From positions 1-64,000 of the forward strand of contig NZ_FQWU01000007.1 in the NCBI RefSeq assembly GCF_900129765.1: a stretch of DNA of 64,000 nt. Direction: 5' to 3'. Shown here in pieces: positions 44,301 to 53,012 of the stretch. Source of the stretch: Massilia sp. CF038. GTDB lineage: Bacteria > Pseudomonadota > Gammaproteobacteria > Burkholderiales > Burkholderiaceae_D. Numbering within the stretch: position 1 is the stretch's first letter; every line of letters begins with the position of its first letter. The translations under genes were made by a program, and so were the position numbers. The notes under the pieces are model-generated. The model did no database searches. It had not been told where the DNA came from and saw nothing but the letters and a program-made list of their open reading frames with translations.

Positions 44301-47300
44301 GCGTTGAGCTGGCGCAGCACCACCTGGCTGTGCGTCCAGGCCAGTTCGAACACGCGGTCGGCCAGGTGGCGGTCCTGATACTTGTCGATCAGGTGCAGCG
44401 CCGCTTCGCGCGTTTCGGTCATACCGGTCACCACGTCCAGCGTCACCACCTGATCCGGCTCCAGCGTGACCTTGTAGCGTATCGCCACGATCGGGTCGAG
44501 CACCGAGCCTTCCATGCCACCGAGCGGCGCCGCTTCCTGCATCGCACGGGGCGCGACCGTGCTGTTGCCGCGGCCGAGGAACTCGCTGCGGCTGGTTTCA
44601 AACGACACATCTAGAAGTGCACCATCGTGCACCGTCATCAGGTTCAGCAGCCACGGCATCTGCTCATCCTTGGCGCGCGGACGGCGGGTGCACAGAATGG
44701 CATTCTCGTTGCGCAGAATTTCAGTCTGCACGAACAGCTTCTGGAACGCGGGGTGGGCAGAATCTGCTGCTGCCGGCGCCATCACCACTTCGGCATAGCT
44801 GGTGAATTCAATCGTGCGTTTTACGCTCGACTTGTTGGTAATGCGGGTACGCCGCATTTCGATATCGTCTTCCGGCGACACCACGATTTCGGTGTACAGG
44901 TCGAGGCCGCGGTCGTGACGGCGGAACTCGGCCCGCCCTTCCGAGAAGATGACTTCGTATTTCTTCGGCTCGACCATAGTCGGCTGGTACGCTGTGGACC
45001 AGAACTGGCCACTGTCCACATCGCGCACATAGCAGAAGGTTCCCCAGTTGTCCGAGGTGGCATCTTCGCGCCAGCGCGTTACGGCCAGGTCTTTCCAGCG
45101 GCTGTAGCTGCCGCCGGCGCTGGTGACCATCACGTGGTAGCGGCCATTCGACAGCAGCTGCACTTCCGGCTGTACCGTCGTGGTTTGGGTGATGATCCGC
45201 ATTGGCATCACCACTTCCTGCTCGGGCGCCCGCAGCGCGGCCAGTTCGGCCGTGTTGGAATAGAAGGCGCCGGCGCGCGGTACGCGTTCCTGCAGTACCA
45301 GCAAGGTGGACTGGAACAGCGGGTCGGACTCGAAGCGGCGCTGCATCGGACGGTCGTGCAGCAGGTAGCTCATGGCCAGGAAGCCCATGCCCTGGTGGTG
45401 CGCCATGAAGGAGCGGATCACGGCAAAGTTCTGCCCGCGCGGCAGGCGCGATGGCGTGTAATCGATCGCCTCAAAGAAGCCGTGCTTGCCCATGAAGCCC
45501 AGTTCGGCCATGCGCTGCAGGTTTTCCACGGCTGCTTCGGGATGCACCATCAAGCCGAGCATGGTGGCGTACGGCGCAATCACCAGGTCGTCGGCCAGAC
45601 CGCGCTTCATGCCGGTACCGGGCACGCCAAAGGCGCGGTACTGATAGTTCATGTTGGCGTCGACCGTGTTGTAGCCCGACTCCGAAATCCCCCACGGTAC
45701 GTCGCGCTGGCGCGCGTAGTCGATCTGCGCGTTGACGATCGAGCGGTAGGTCTGGTCCAGCAGCGTGTTCTGATAGGTCGGCATGACCAGCAGCGGCATC
45801 AGATATTCGAACATCGACCCGCTCCACGACAGCAGCAGCTGCTCGCCGCCGATGATGCACAGCTGGCGGCCCAGTGCAAACCAGTGCTCTTGCGGGAACT
45901 GGCCCTGGGCGATGCCGACAAAGCTGCACAGCCGCACTTCCGAGGCCAGCAAGTCGTAGCAGGCCGCGTCCAGACGCCGGTCCGACACGTTGTAGCCAAT
46001 GGCCAGCAGGTCGGTGGTCTGGTTGTACAGGAAGCGGAAGTCCATGTTGGCAAATGCGCGCGCCTCGTCGCTCAGGCGGGCAATCTGCTCCATGCGGCGC
46101 TGAGCGCGTTCGCTGCCGCGCCGGATCAATTCATTGAGCGCTTGCTGGCGTTCACGCTCGCTTGGCGCCAGGTCCGATTCCGGGCTGCTGGCAAGCGAGA
46201 AGCTGGCCAGTTCGCGCAGGGTCGGAATGCGGGTCAGGCTGGAGTCGACCACGCTGTCCTGGGAGGTCGTCATCCACGGCGTCAGTTCCAGCAGCTCGGC
46301 GCGGGCCACGCGGCACTGCTCGGCAAGCTTGTCGGCCCACCATTGCAGATTCGGTTCCCCCACCGGCTTCATCGCATCGACAATGGCGTCGGCGCCCGCG
46401 CTCAGGCGGGTCAGCAGATTGACAATGCCGGGCAGCGTGTCGGTGGCGCCCTGTTTGTCGCTGGCAAACTGCGCCTGCATGGCTTCAATCGCGCTCTTGA
46501 CGCCGGCACTGGCGTCATTGGCATGCTCCTGCACCACGCGCAAGGTGATGCAGATACCGTCCACGGTCTGCTTGCTGACCACCGGCTGATCGGCCAGGGC
46601 GTTCAGGCCAGGCGCGAGCGTCAGCAAGTGGCCGGCCAGATTGCCGCTGTCGACGGTGGACACATACATCGGATGCAACGGGGCCAGGGTCTGGGTGTCG
46701 TACCAGTTGTAGAAGTGGCCCTGGTAGCGTTCCATGCGCGCCATGGTGCGCAAGGTGTCTTCGCAGCGCTGCAGCACCTGGCCGACCGTAATGAAGCCAA
46801 AGTCCCAGGCCGTCAGGTTGGCCAGCAAGGCCATGCCGATATTGGTGGGCGAGGTCCGGTGCGCAATCACGCGGGTCGGATGCTCCTGCATGTTGTCGGG
46901 CGCGAGCCAGTTGTCGTCTTCCACCACGAAGGTTTCGAAGAAGCTCCAGGTCTTGCGGGCCAGCGTTTGCAGGAACACCTTCTGCGGCGACTCCAGCTGG
47001 GCCGCCGCGCGTTCAACGGGCAAACTGATCCACCATGCCACCACCGGTGAAAAGATCCAGAGCAGCAGCACGGGCACGGCGGCAGGCAGGGCTTCTGGAC
47101 GGTACAGCGCCAGCAGCACCGCCGTGGCCGCGGCCAGGGCAGGCGCAAACCACATGCTGCGCCAGTTGCTGGCCATGTCGGTGCTGGAGCGGTGCAGCCC
47201 GGACGCCTTCCATTCCAGCAGGTGACGCCGGGTGACCAGCATGCGCCACAGCGCGCGCACAATGGCGTCCATGCTGAAGTACGCCTCGTAGGGCAGGAAG

Positions 47301-50068
47301 GCCAGGGTCAGAATCGCGTGCCCCAGCATCAGGCGCGTGCTCTTGAACGAGGTGGACACATGCTGGCGCCACAGCACGTCGTGCGGCTTCTCGGTCAGGT
47401 CCCACACTGCGCTGATCAGGGTCGGCAAGAAGATCACGGCCAGCACGGCAGTGGTCCAGAACAGGGTTTTTGGCATGAGTGCCCAGCACACCAGCAGCAT
47501 GGTGGTCAGCATCACCGGCACCAGGCTGCGGCGCAGATTGTCAAACAGCTTCCAGCGCGACAGCGCGGTCAGCGGATTCGGTTCACGCTTGCCGCTGGCG
47601 CCGCGCACGGCCCCAAACAGCCAACCGGCCACCTGCCAGTCGCCGCGGGTCCAGCGATGGCGCCGCGCGACGTCGTCGCTGTAGCGGGCCGGGTATTCTT
47701 CGTACAGCTGGGCGTCGCTCAGCAAGCCCGCACGCAGGTAGCAGCCTTCCAGCAGATCGTGGCTGAGAATCTGGTTATCCGGGAAGCGGTTGGCCAGCAC
47801 GGTTTCGAAGGTATCGATATCGTAAATGCCTTTGCCGACGAACGAGCCTTCGTAGAACACGTCCTGGTAGACGTCGGATACGGTACGGGTATAGGGATCG
47901 ATGCCCGGCTCGCCGCCGCACAGCGTTTCGTAGCGCGAGGCGTTTTCGCCCGGCAGCGAAGCGGTCACGCGCGGCTGCAGAATGCCGTAGCCTTCCACCA
48001 CGCGGCGCTCCTGCAGATCGATCTGCGGGCGATTGAGCGGATGCACCATGGTCGCGATGAATTTGCGCGCTGCGTCGCGCGGCAGCTGGGTGTCGGTATC
48101 GAGCGTGATCACGTAGCGGATGTTGGCCAGGCCGTTCAAATCGCCCACCACGGCAGCGAAGCGGTCGCGCGCACCGCCGCGCAGGAACGCATTCAGGTCG
48201 CCAAGCTTGCCGCGCTTGCGCTCTTCGCCGATCCAGGCATTTTCGCGCGCATTCCATTTACGCGGGCGATGCAGCAGCAGGAAGGGTTCGTAACGTTCAT
48301 TGGCAACGCGCGGCTCAACATTGTCAGCCACGATGTCCGGCTGGACCACCTGCCCGTATTTTTCGTTCAGTTCAGTGATCAACTCGCTGGCCAGCCCCAC
48401 CAATTCGGCGTCGCCAGGCATGTGTTCTTTGTCGGCGTCAGCAAAATCGGTCAGCAGGCAAAAGCGCAGGTTCGGGTCGCGGTTGGCCAGGTAGCGTACC
48501 TCGATGCCTTCCACAAGCGAGGTAACGTTGTCGCGGCTGTACAGCAGCGTTGGCACCACCACGATGCTGCGCGCGTCCGACGGAATGCCTTCTTTGAAGT
48601 CCATGCGCGGCAGCGGATGCGGGCGCGTGAGCTGGGTCGCCATCAGGTTCACCAGCGCCAGCGCCAGCTGGCTCGATCCGAATGCGGCCAGCACGCCAAT
48701 CACGACCAGCAAAAGGCCGTCGACATCGCTCAGGTAGGCATGGCGCACCACGCTGGCGGTAAACAAGGCCGTGAACAGGACGATCGCACCGAGATAGGTC
48801 GACAAGGGCGCGGCGCGCGCGTTCATGCGCACTGCTTCACCGGGATCGTTCCTGACCTTGAGACGGCGCGTGAGGGTGCGCAAGCCTTTGCCGATCAGGT
48901 AGTAGCCCACATGGCGGGTACGTTCATCAAGGCCGCCGGCCGCCGGCTCGCGGTTTTCCATGGCCAGCGCCAGTGCTTGTTCCGCTACCTGCACCTCGGT
49001 GAATTCGCAGTGCTTGGCCAGCTTCTCGATCACGTGGCGGTAGTTGTCGCGCGTGGCGAAATCCATCTTGCCGTAGGTGTCGGCCGGGTCCTGGCGCAAG
49101 GTGTGCTCGACCGCGCTCATGGTTTCGACGAATTCCTGCCAGTCCATCGTGCTCAGGAAGCGCAAGCTGCCGATGCTGTTACTGATCGAAACCTGGTCGG
49201 CCGCCTGCTGGCCGATTTCGGCCTGGATCTGCTGCTCGATGGTGAGGCCGGCGTCGGCCAGGCGCGTGGTCACCCACTGCAGCGCCAGCGTCAGCGAAGG
49301 GCTCTGGCCCTGCAGACGGCGCGCCAGTTCGGCCACGAAGCCGCTGTTCATCGGCTGGCCGGAACGGGCCATATCAGCCACCAGCAAAATCAGATCGCTC
49401 GGATTCTTTTCGGCCGTTTCCGTCATCTGATCGGCCCAGGTGTTAGCGCGGTCGCGCTGGGTGCGGTTGTCATACACGCGCGCGGCCACCCGGCGCAGGT
49501 TTTCAATCAGCGCCAGGCGCAGCATGATCGGAATGGCCCACAGCTCGCCCAGCTTGAGCGTGGCGTGATCCTGATAGGCTTCCACAAAGCGCGACAGGCT
49601 CTCTGGATCGACCCGGCCATCGCCGTGCGAAATGATTTCAAGCGCGATCTGGTACACGCGCGGGGTGCCGTCGGCATCCTCATTCGACAGGCGCGGCAGC
49701 TCTTTACTGTAGTCCTTCGGCAAGTGCCTGCGCGCGGTACGGATTTGCTCTTCGATCAGATAGAAATTGTCCAGCAGCCACTCGGATGCCGGGGTGATCT
49801 GTCGCCCGGCCTTGATGGCGGCGGTCAGCTCGTGACAAGTGTCGCAAATGATGGTGGCGTTTTCGCTCAGGCGCGACAGCAGCTTGTCCGGGCCGCCTTT
49901 GTTGCTCAGCACGTGGCGGCTGGCCAGATGTTTGCCGTGGGCAGCCATCTGCGCCGCGCTGAACAGTTCCGAGCGCAGGGGGAATTCTTCGGCAGGATCA
50001 GCGTCTGCATCGAGGGGGTTGCCCCAGGTATGGAGCGTGTCCGCCAGGATGGTTTTTTCGTCGTTCAA
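41339..50068 (-). CDS. ndvB: Cyclic beta-1,2-glucan synthase (NdvB/ChvB type)
   Basis: About 2909 residues, close to the usual length of this giant inner-membrane enzyme. It makes periplasmic cyclic beta-1,2-glucans from UDP-glucose. An N-terminal helical region precedes membrane helices and a GT84 glycosyltransferase domain (VVGDLNGL, ITLDTDTQLPRD with the DxD motif, RHRWTRGDWQ). More helices follow. The C-terminal half has two glycan-binding beta-sandwich blocks and a GH94 phosphorylase-like domain with the catalytic DWNDGMDRVG. TTG 50068 is preferred as start: GCGAGG lies 6 bases upstream, and the open frame beyond it (to 50263) has no family-like sequence. It stands alone. Confidence 0.92.
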   Translation of the reverse strand: MNDEKTILADTLHTWGNPLDADADPAEEFPLRSELFSAAQMAAHGKHLASRHVLSNKGGPDKLLSRLSENATIICDTCHELTAAIKAGRQITPASEWLLDNFYLIEEQIRTARRHLPKDYSKELPRLSNEDADGTPRVYQIALEIISHGDGRVDPESLSRFVEAYQDHATLKLGELWAIPIMLRLALIENLRRVAARVYDNRTQRDRANTWADQMTETAEKNPSDLILLVADMARSGQPMNSGFVAELARRLQGQSPSLTLALQWVTTRLADAGLTIEQQIQAEIGQQAADQVSISNSIGSLRFLSTMDWQEFVETMSAVEHTLRQDPADTYGKMDFATRDNYRHVIEKLAKHCEFTEVQVAEQALALAMENREPAAGGLDERTRHVGYYLIGKGLRTLTRRLKVRNDPGEAVRMNARAAPLSTYLGAIVLFTALFTASVVRHAYLSDVDGLLLVVIGVLAAFGSSQLALALVNLMATQLTRPHPLPRMDFKEGIPSDARSIVVVPTLLYSRDNVTSLVEGIEVRYLANRDPNLRFCLLTDFADADKEHMPGDAELVGLASELITELNEKYGQVVQPDIVADNVEPRVANERYEPFLLLHRPRKWNARENAWIGEERKRGKLGDLNAFLRGGARDRFAAVVGDLNGLANIRYVITLDTDTQLPRDAARKFIATMVHPLNRPQIDLQERRVVEGYGILQPRVTASLPGENASRYETLCGGEPGIDPYTRTVSDVYQDVFYEGSFVGKGIYDIDTFETVLANRFPDNQILSHDLLEGCYLRAGLLSDAQLYEEYPARYSDDVARRHRWTRGDWQVAGWLFGAVRGASGKREPNPLTALSRWKLFDNLRRSLVPVMLTTMLLVCWALMPKTLFWTTAVLAVIFLPTLISAVWDLTEKPHDVLWRQHVSTSFKSTRLMLGHAILTLAFLPYEAYFSMDAIVRALWRMLVTRRHLLEWKASGLHRSSTDMASNWRSMWFAPALAAATAVLLALYRPEALPAAVPVLLLWIFSPVVAWWISLPVERAAAQLESPQKVFLQTLARKTWSFFETFVVEDDNWLAPDNMQEHPTRVIAHRTSPTNIGMALLANLTAWDFGFITVGQVLQRCEDTLRTMARMERYQGHFYNWYDTQTLAPLHPMYVSTVDSGNLAGHLLTLAPGLNALADQPVVSKQTVDGICITLRVVQEHANDASAGVKSAIEAMQAQFASDKQGATDTLPGIVNLLTRLSAGADAIVDAMKPVGEPNLQWWADKLAEQCRVARAELLELTPWMTTSQDSVVDSSLTRIPTLRELASFSLASSPESDLAPSERERQQALNELIRRGSERAQRRMEQIARLSDEARAFANMDFRFLYNQTTDLLAIGYNVSDRRLDAACYDLLASEVRLCSFVGIAQGQFPQEHWFALGRQLCIIGGEQLLLSWSGSMFEYLMPLLVMPTYQNTLLDQTYRSIVNAQIDYARQRDVPWGISESGYNTVDANMNYQYRAFGVPGTGMKRGLADDLVIAPYATMLGLMVHPEAAVENLQRMAELGFMGKHGFFEAIDYTPSRLPRGQNFAVIRSFMAHHQGMGFLAMSYLLHDRPMQRRFESDPLFQSTLLVLQERVPRAGAFYSNTAELAALRAPEQEVVMPMRIITQTTTVQPEVQLLSNGRYHVMVTSAGGSYSRWKDLAVTRWREDATSDNWGTFCYVRDVDSGQFWSTAYQPTMVEPKKYEVIFSEGRAEFRRHDRGLDLYTEIVVSPEDDIEMRRTRITNKSSVKRTIEFTSYAEVVMAPAAADSAHPAFQKLFVQTEILRNENAILCTRRPRAKDEQMPWLLNLMTVHDGALLDVSFETSRSEFLGRGNSTVAPRAMQEAAPLGGMEGSVLDPIVAIRYKVTLEPDQVVTLDVVTGMTETREAALHLIDKYQDRHLADRVFELAWTHSQVVLRQLNATESDAQLYSRLASTVIYPNATLRAEPAILIRNQRGQSGLWAYAISGDLPIVLMQIKDPANIDLARQMVQAHAYWRLKGLVVDLVIWYEDQSGYRQALHDQIMGLIASGIDAQAIDRPGGIFVRLLDQISPEDRILMQSVARAILSDSRGTLADQIKRATPISPKLALLVPETRSESYQLRSDRPLLQRELILDNGLGGFTADGREYVIHTNAGTRTPAPWVNVLANPNFGSVVSESGQAYTWSENAHEFRLTPWDNDPVSDRSGEAFYIRDEQTGKFWSPTALPVPASGDYVTRHGFGYSVFEHSEEGIFSELCTFVALDAAIKYSVIKLRNDSTVPRRLSTTGYVEWVLGDLRHKTGMHVTSEIDPVSGALFARNQYNTEFAGRVGFFHVEAQNRTITCDRTEFIGRNRTLANPAAMTRARLSGKLGAALDPCAAIQVTLELQPGEERELVFMLGVGGRRNADASGTVQQYNGSAAAAAALDKVRRHWDHTLGAVRVHTPDPSLDVIANGWLMYQTIACRLWARSGYYQSGGAFGFRDQLQDAMAMIHTEPHLLREHLLLCAAHQFVEGDVQHWWHPPSDRGVRTHCSDDFLWLPLATHRYVIGTGDRSVLTEPAPFLEGRMLKQEEESYYDMPGRSSQQGDLYEHCVRAIKRGLRFGEHGLPLIGTCDWNDGMDRVGNEGKGESVWLAFFLYEVLQRFAEVATVYGDHAFATTCQNEAVTLARNVEQHAWDGQWYRRAYFDDGTPLGSHTNDECQIDSISQSWGVISGAADPARTASAMKAVDERLVRRDYGLVQLLDPPFDDGVLNPGYIRGYVPGVRENGGQYTHAAIWTAMAFAKMGDTERAWELLRMINPVQHGSTPNGAALYKVEPYVVAADVYAVSPHIGRGGWTWYTGSSGWMYRLIVESLLGIGLAGNRLSLAPRLPADWPGFGLDYRFRETVYSITVTAGASASLTVDGQRIDGNVITMEDDKQVHKVELQVVRS

Positions 50069-50359
50069 CAGGGACCTCGCGTGGGCGTGAATAGCCAACA
50101 CACTGCGGTGACAGCGAGTTGCGGCCGGGTGGGACGGCTGTTTCCATAGTAAAACGACACCCCCGTCGCGACTGTGCGCCAACGAACACAGAACAGTCCT
50201 ACAAGCCCAGGAAACGGAAAGAAGCTGGCATAAATATCCGGCGGGAAAGGATGCTTGATTCAAGCAAACACATCAGGGTCCTCCAGCGCGCGGCAAGCGA
50301 AAAAAAACGGTCTGCCCGGGAAGGACAGACCGCCAACGGAATTGAGCTGACTAAGACAA

Positions 50360-52357
50360 TCAGTTCAAGGAAAGGTTCCCGGCCACATGGTAGGCATTGC
50401 GATATCCGAGCCGCTGCAGACAGCGCGCCGCCTTTTCGCTGCGGGCGCCGCTGCGGCAGAAAAACACCAACGGACGCTGGTCGCTGCGCAGCCACTCGCC
50501 TACCCTGTCTGCCAGCCGCGACAGCGGCACGCTGCAGGCCGGGCGCCCGTGCCAGGTGCCAGCGCCTGCCGCCACATGCTCGAACGGTTCGCGCACGTCA
50601 ATCAACATGGCTGCCGGGTGCGCGCTGAGGAACGCGTCGAGCGCGCTTTCATCGAGACCATGCCAGCGCGTTTCCGCCTCGTTGCCGGCGCCGGCATAGG
50701 TCGACACCGCACCGGTGTCATGCGCGCCGCACACAATGGTGCTCTCATTGACCAGGCCGCCCAAGTCGAGCGCCAGCGCGCTGCCCACAAATGCAAACCG
50801 CACCGCCTGTGCCGGCAGGGTGCCATCGGCCGCGGCGTCGCCAAACAGATAGGCCAGGCCATCGCTGTGCGGCGCAGGGACCAGTATTTGTTGACCCAGC
50901 ATGGCGCTGGCGGTGGACGCCATCGCGAGATGGCCTTCCAGCAGCGGCAACAAGGCAGCGCGGCCGCTGCCATCGGCGCCGGTATCGAGCACCGCCCGCA
51001 CCTGGACGTTCTGGCAGCGAATCAGATCGGCAATGCGCGGTGCCAGGGGCGCGAGCGGGTCGATCACCGCGCAGCTCGCGCTGGCTGCATCGAAAATAAG
51101 CCAGCTGGAGGCGCCGTCGACGCTCAGTTGCACAATGCCGTCGCTGGTTTCGCCCTGACCTGCGGAAGGAATCAGGCAGGTCTTGCGCAACGCTTCGCCG
51201 CAGTGGGCAATGCGCGCGCAGGCTGCGTCAATAAAGGCCTGATCCGCCATCGGCCCGAAGGACATGCGCACTGCGGCGGCGCAGCGCCAGTGCGGCAAAT
51301 GCATCGCTTCGAGCACGTAGCTGGGCGCGGCCTTGGCCGACGAACAGGCCGAGCCGGCGCTGACGCGCACACCGGCCGCGTCGAACAGGTCAAGCAGCTC
51401 CTTGCTGGAAAAGCCGGGCACCGAAAAATTGAGCGTGGTGGCCAGCGCGTTGCCGAACGGCGCATTGAAGACGATGCCAGGCAAGGCGGCGCGCAGGGCG
51501 TCGGCCAGGCGTGCCCGGAAATCAAACAGTTCTTCGTGGGTGCGCAACACGCCGCCTGCTTCCAGTGCTTCGAGCACGGCGCCCAGGGCCGCCACACCCG
51601 CCATGTTTTCGGTGCCGGCACGCTGGCCCGCTTCCTGGCCGCCGCCACACATCAAGGGGGTGTAGGGCGCGCCGCGCCGCACATACAGCATGCCGATCCC
51701 TTTGGGCGCATACAGTTTGTGCCCCGAGAACGGCGCGTAATCGATGCGCGTGGTGGCCAGGTCGAGCTGCAGCTTGCCAAGCGCCTGCACGCTGTCAACC
51801 ATCCAGTAGGCCGGGCTGGCCGAGGCGCACAGGACGGCAGCGATGCCATCGAGATCGGAGATGACGCCGGTTTCATTGTTGGCGGCCATGGTGCAGACCA
51901 TGGCGGCGCGCGGCGCCAGTTCGCGCAGCACATCGAGCTGGTGGCGCCCGTATCCATCCACGGGCAGCACGCGCAGCTCCAGCCCGGTGCCAAGAATGCG
52001 GTTCCAGTGCGCCAGCGTTTCCGGCACGGCTTTGTGTTCGGTGGCGCCATATAGGAGCAGGTCGCCGGTGGCTTCGCCGCGCGCGCGCCGCTCGCGAATC
52101 GCGCACAGTGCCGACAGCACCGCGGTCTGGATGCCTTCGGTGGCGCCGCTGGTAAAGGTCAGCTGGCCATCGCCCACGCCCAGCAGGCGGCAGGCACGGG
52201 CGCGCACTGCAGCCAGCATGGCCTTGGCCTTGAGACCAGTGCAATGGCTGCTGCTGGGGTTGCCAAAGCCTTCGCGCATTGCGGCCTCGGCAGCAGCAAT
52301 GGCGGCGGGCAGCACGGGCGAGGTGGCGTTGGCGTCGAGGTAAATTTCATTCATCAT
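50360..52357 (-). CDS. Cysteine desulfurase fused to a degenerate MBL-like domain and a rhodanese
   Basis: 665 residues. Residues 1-370 are an IscS/NifS-type desulfurase: DANATSP, the PLP lysine in FSGHKLYAPKG, RAGTENMAGV, and catalytic Cys in GSACSSAKA. Residues about 385-560 look like a metallo-beta-lactamase (persulfide-dioxygenase-like) fold (WLIFDAASASCAVIDPL, AVLDTGADGSG). The HxHxDH metal motif is missing there. Residues about 570-665 are a rhodanese with LIDVREPFEH and active Cys in FFCRSGARS. The fusion would pass persulfide sulfur from desulfurase to rhodanese within one chain. Start at 52357 gives MMNEIYLDANAT. It is divergent from the Lrp gene. Confidence 0.85.
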   Translation of the reverse strand: MMNEIYLDANATSPVLPAAIAAAEAAMREGFGNPSSSHCTGLKAKAMLAAVRARACRLLGVGDGQLTFTSGATEGIQTAVLSALCAIRERRARGEATGDLLLYGATEHKAVPETLAHWNRILGTGLELRVLPVDGYGRHQLDVLRELAPRAAMVCTMAANNETGVISDLDGIAAVLCASASPAYWMVDSVQALGKLQLDLATTRIDYAPFSGHKLYAPKGIGMLYVRRGAPYTPLMCGGGQEAGQRAGTENMAGVAALGAVLEALEAGGVLRTHEELFDFRARLADALRAALPGIVFNAPFGNALATTLNFSVPGFSSKELLDLFDAAGVRVSAGSACSSAKAAPSYVLEAMHLPHWRCAAAVRMSFGPMADQAFIDAACARIAHCGEALRKTCLIPSAGQGETSDGIVQLSVDGASSWLIFDAASASCAVIDPLAPLAPRIADLIRCQNVQVRAVLDTGADGSGRAALLPLLEGHLAMASTASAMLGQQILVPAPHSDGLAYLFGDAAADGTLPAQAVRFAFVGSALALDLGGLVNESTIVCGAHDTGAVSTYAGAGNEAETRWHGLDESALDAFLSAHPAAMLIDVREPFEHVAAGAGTWHGRPACSVPLSRLADRVGEWLRSDQRPLVFFCRSGARSEKAARCLQRLGYRNAYHVAGNLSLN

Positions 52358-52359
52358 GG

Positions 52360-52415
52360 CCAATATGGTAATGGCCGGAAAGGGAAAATAGTTACCAAAT
52401 CTCCTTCCAATATGG
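52360..52415. promoter_or_regulatory. Repeated CCAATATGG sites between desulfurase and Lrp genes
   Basis: The 9-base sequence CCAATATGG occurs twice in the 100-base divergent spacer, at 52360-52368 and 52407-52415, 47 bases apart. The first copy is directly upstream of the desulfurase start. Repeated sites in such a spacer are what an Lrp-type octamer could bind, but the Lrp motif varies and no experiment supports it here. Confidence 0.4.
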
Positions 52416-52457
52416 GTATATTCAGCACATTCATTCCCTATACTGCACAAAAACAGA

Positions 52458-52943
52458 ATGCACGATCTCGACAAGTTTGACTGCGCCATCCTGGCCGCCC
52501 TGCAGAGCGACGGCACGCTGTCCATCGCGGCGCTCAGTGCGAAAGTAGGTTTATCCTCCACACCGTGCTGGAAACGCCTGAAACGGCTGGAGGACGATGG
52601 CTATATCGAAAGCCGGGTCGCGATCGTCAACCGCCACAAGGTGGGGCTGCCGGTCACCGTTTTCGTGAGCATCAAAACCACCGAACATGACGAGAAATGG
52701 CTAAACCGCTTTGCTGCGGCTGTGGTCGCCCTGCCCGAAGTGCAGGAGTTTCACCGCATGAGCGGCAATGTCGACTACCTGCTCAAGGTGGTCACCACTG
52801 ACATTGGCGGCTACGACCGCTTTTACAAGAAGCTGATCAAGGCGGCCAACCTGTCGGGCGTATCCTCGGCGTTTTCTATGGAGCAAATAAAGTTCACTAC
52901 AGCATTGCCGCTTGAACTGATTTCGCATGGCGCGGGTGCCTAA
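52458..52943 (+). CDS. Lrp/AsnC-family transcriptional regulator
   Basis: 161 residues: an N-terminal winged helix-turn-helix (LDKFDCAILAALQSDG, SSTPCWKRLKRLEDDGYIE) and a C-terminal RAM domain (VSIKTTEHDEKWL, GNVDYLLKVVTTDIGGYDRF). Lrp-type regulators form octamers and respond to amino acids. Divergent orientation with a cysteine desulfurase suggests it controls that gene, possibly in response to cysteine or another amino acid. TATACT at 52439-52444 could be its -10 box, which would make the leader very short. Confidence 0.9.
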   Translation: MHDLDKFDCAILAALQSDGTLSIAALSAKVGLSSTPCWKRLKRLEDDGYIESRVAIVNRHKVGLPVTVFVSIKTTEHDEKWLNRFAAAVVALPEVQEFHRMSGNVDYLLKVVTTDIGGYDRFYKKLIKAANLSGVSSAFSMEQIKFTTALPLELISHGAGA

Positions 52944-53012
52944 AACCGCACAAAAGAACCCGGAAATCGTGCGATGATTGCCCTTTGGTACAGATCACAG
53001 GAGAGACCTCGT

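Noticed and set aside
50069-50263. N-terminal extension of the glucan synthase to the ATG at 50263
   Set aside because: The extra 65 residues are Cys/Arg/Ser-rich, unlike the family, and TTG 50068 has a good ribosome site.
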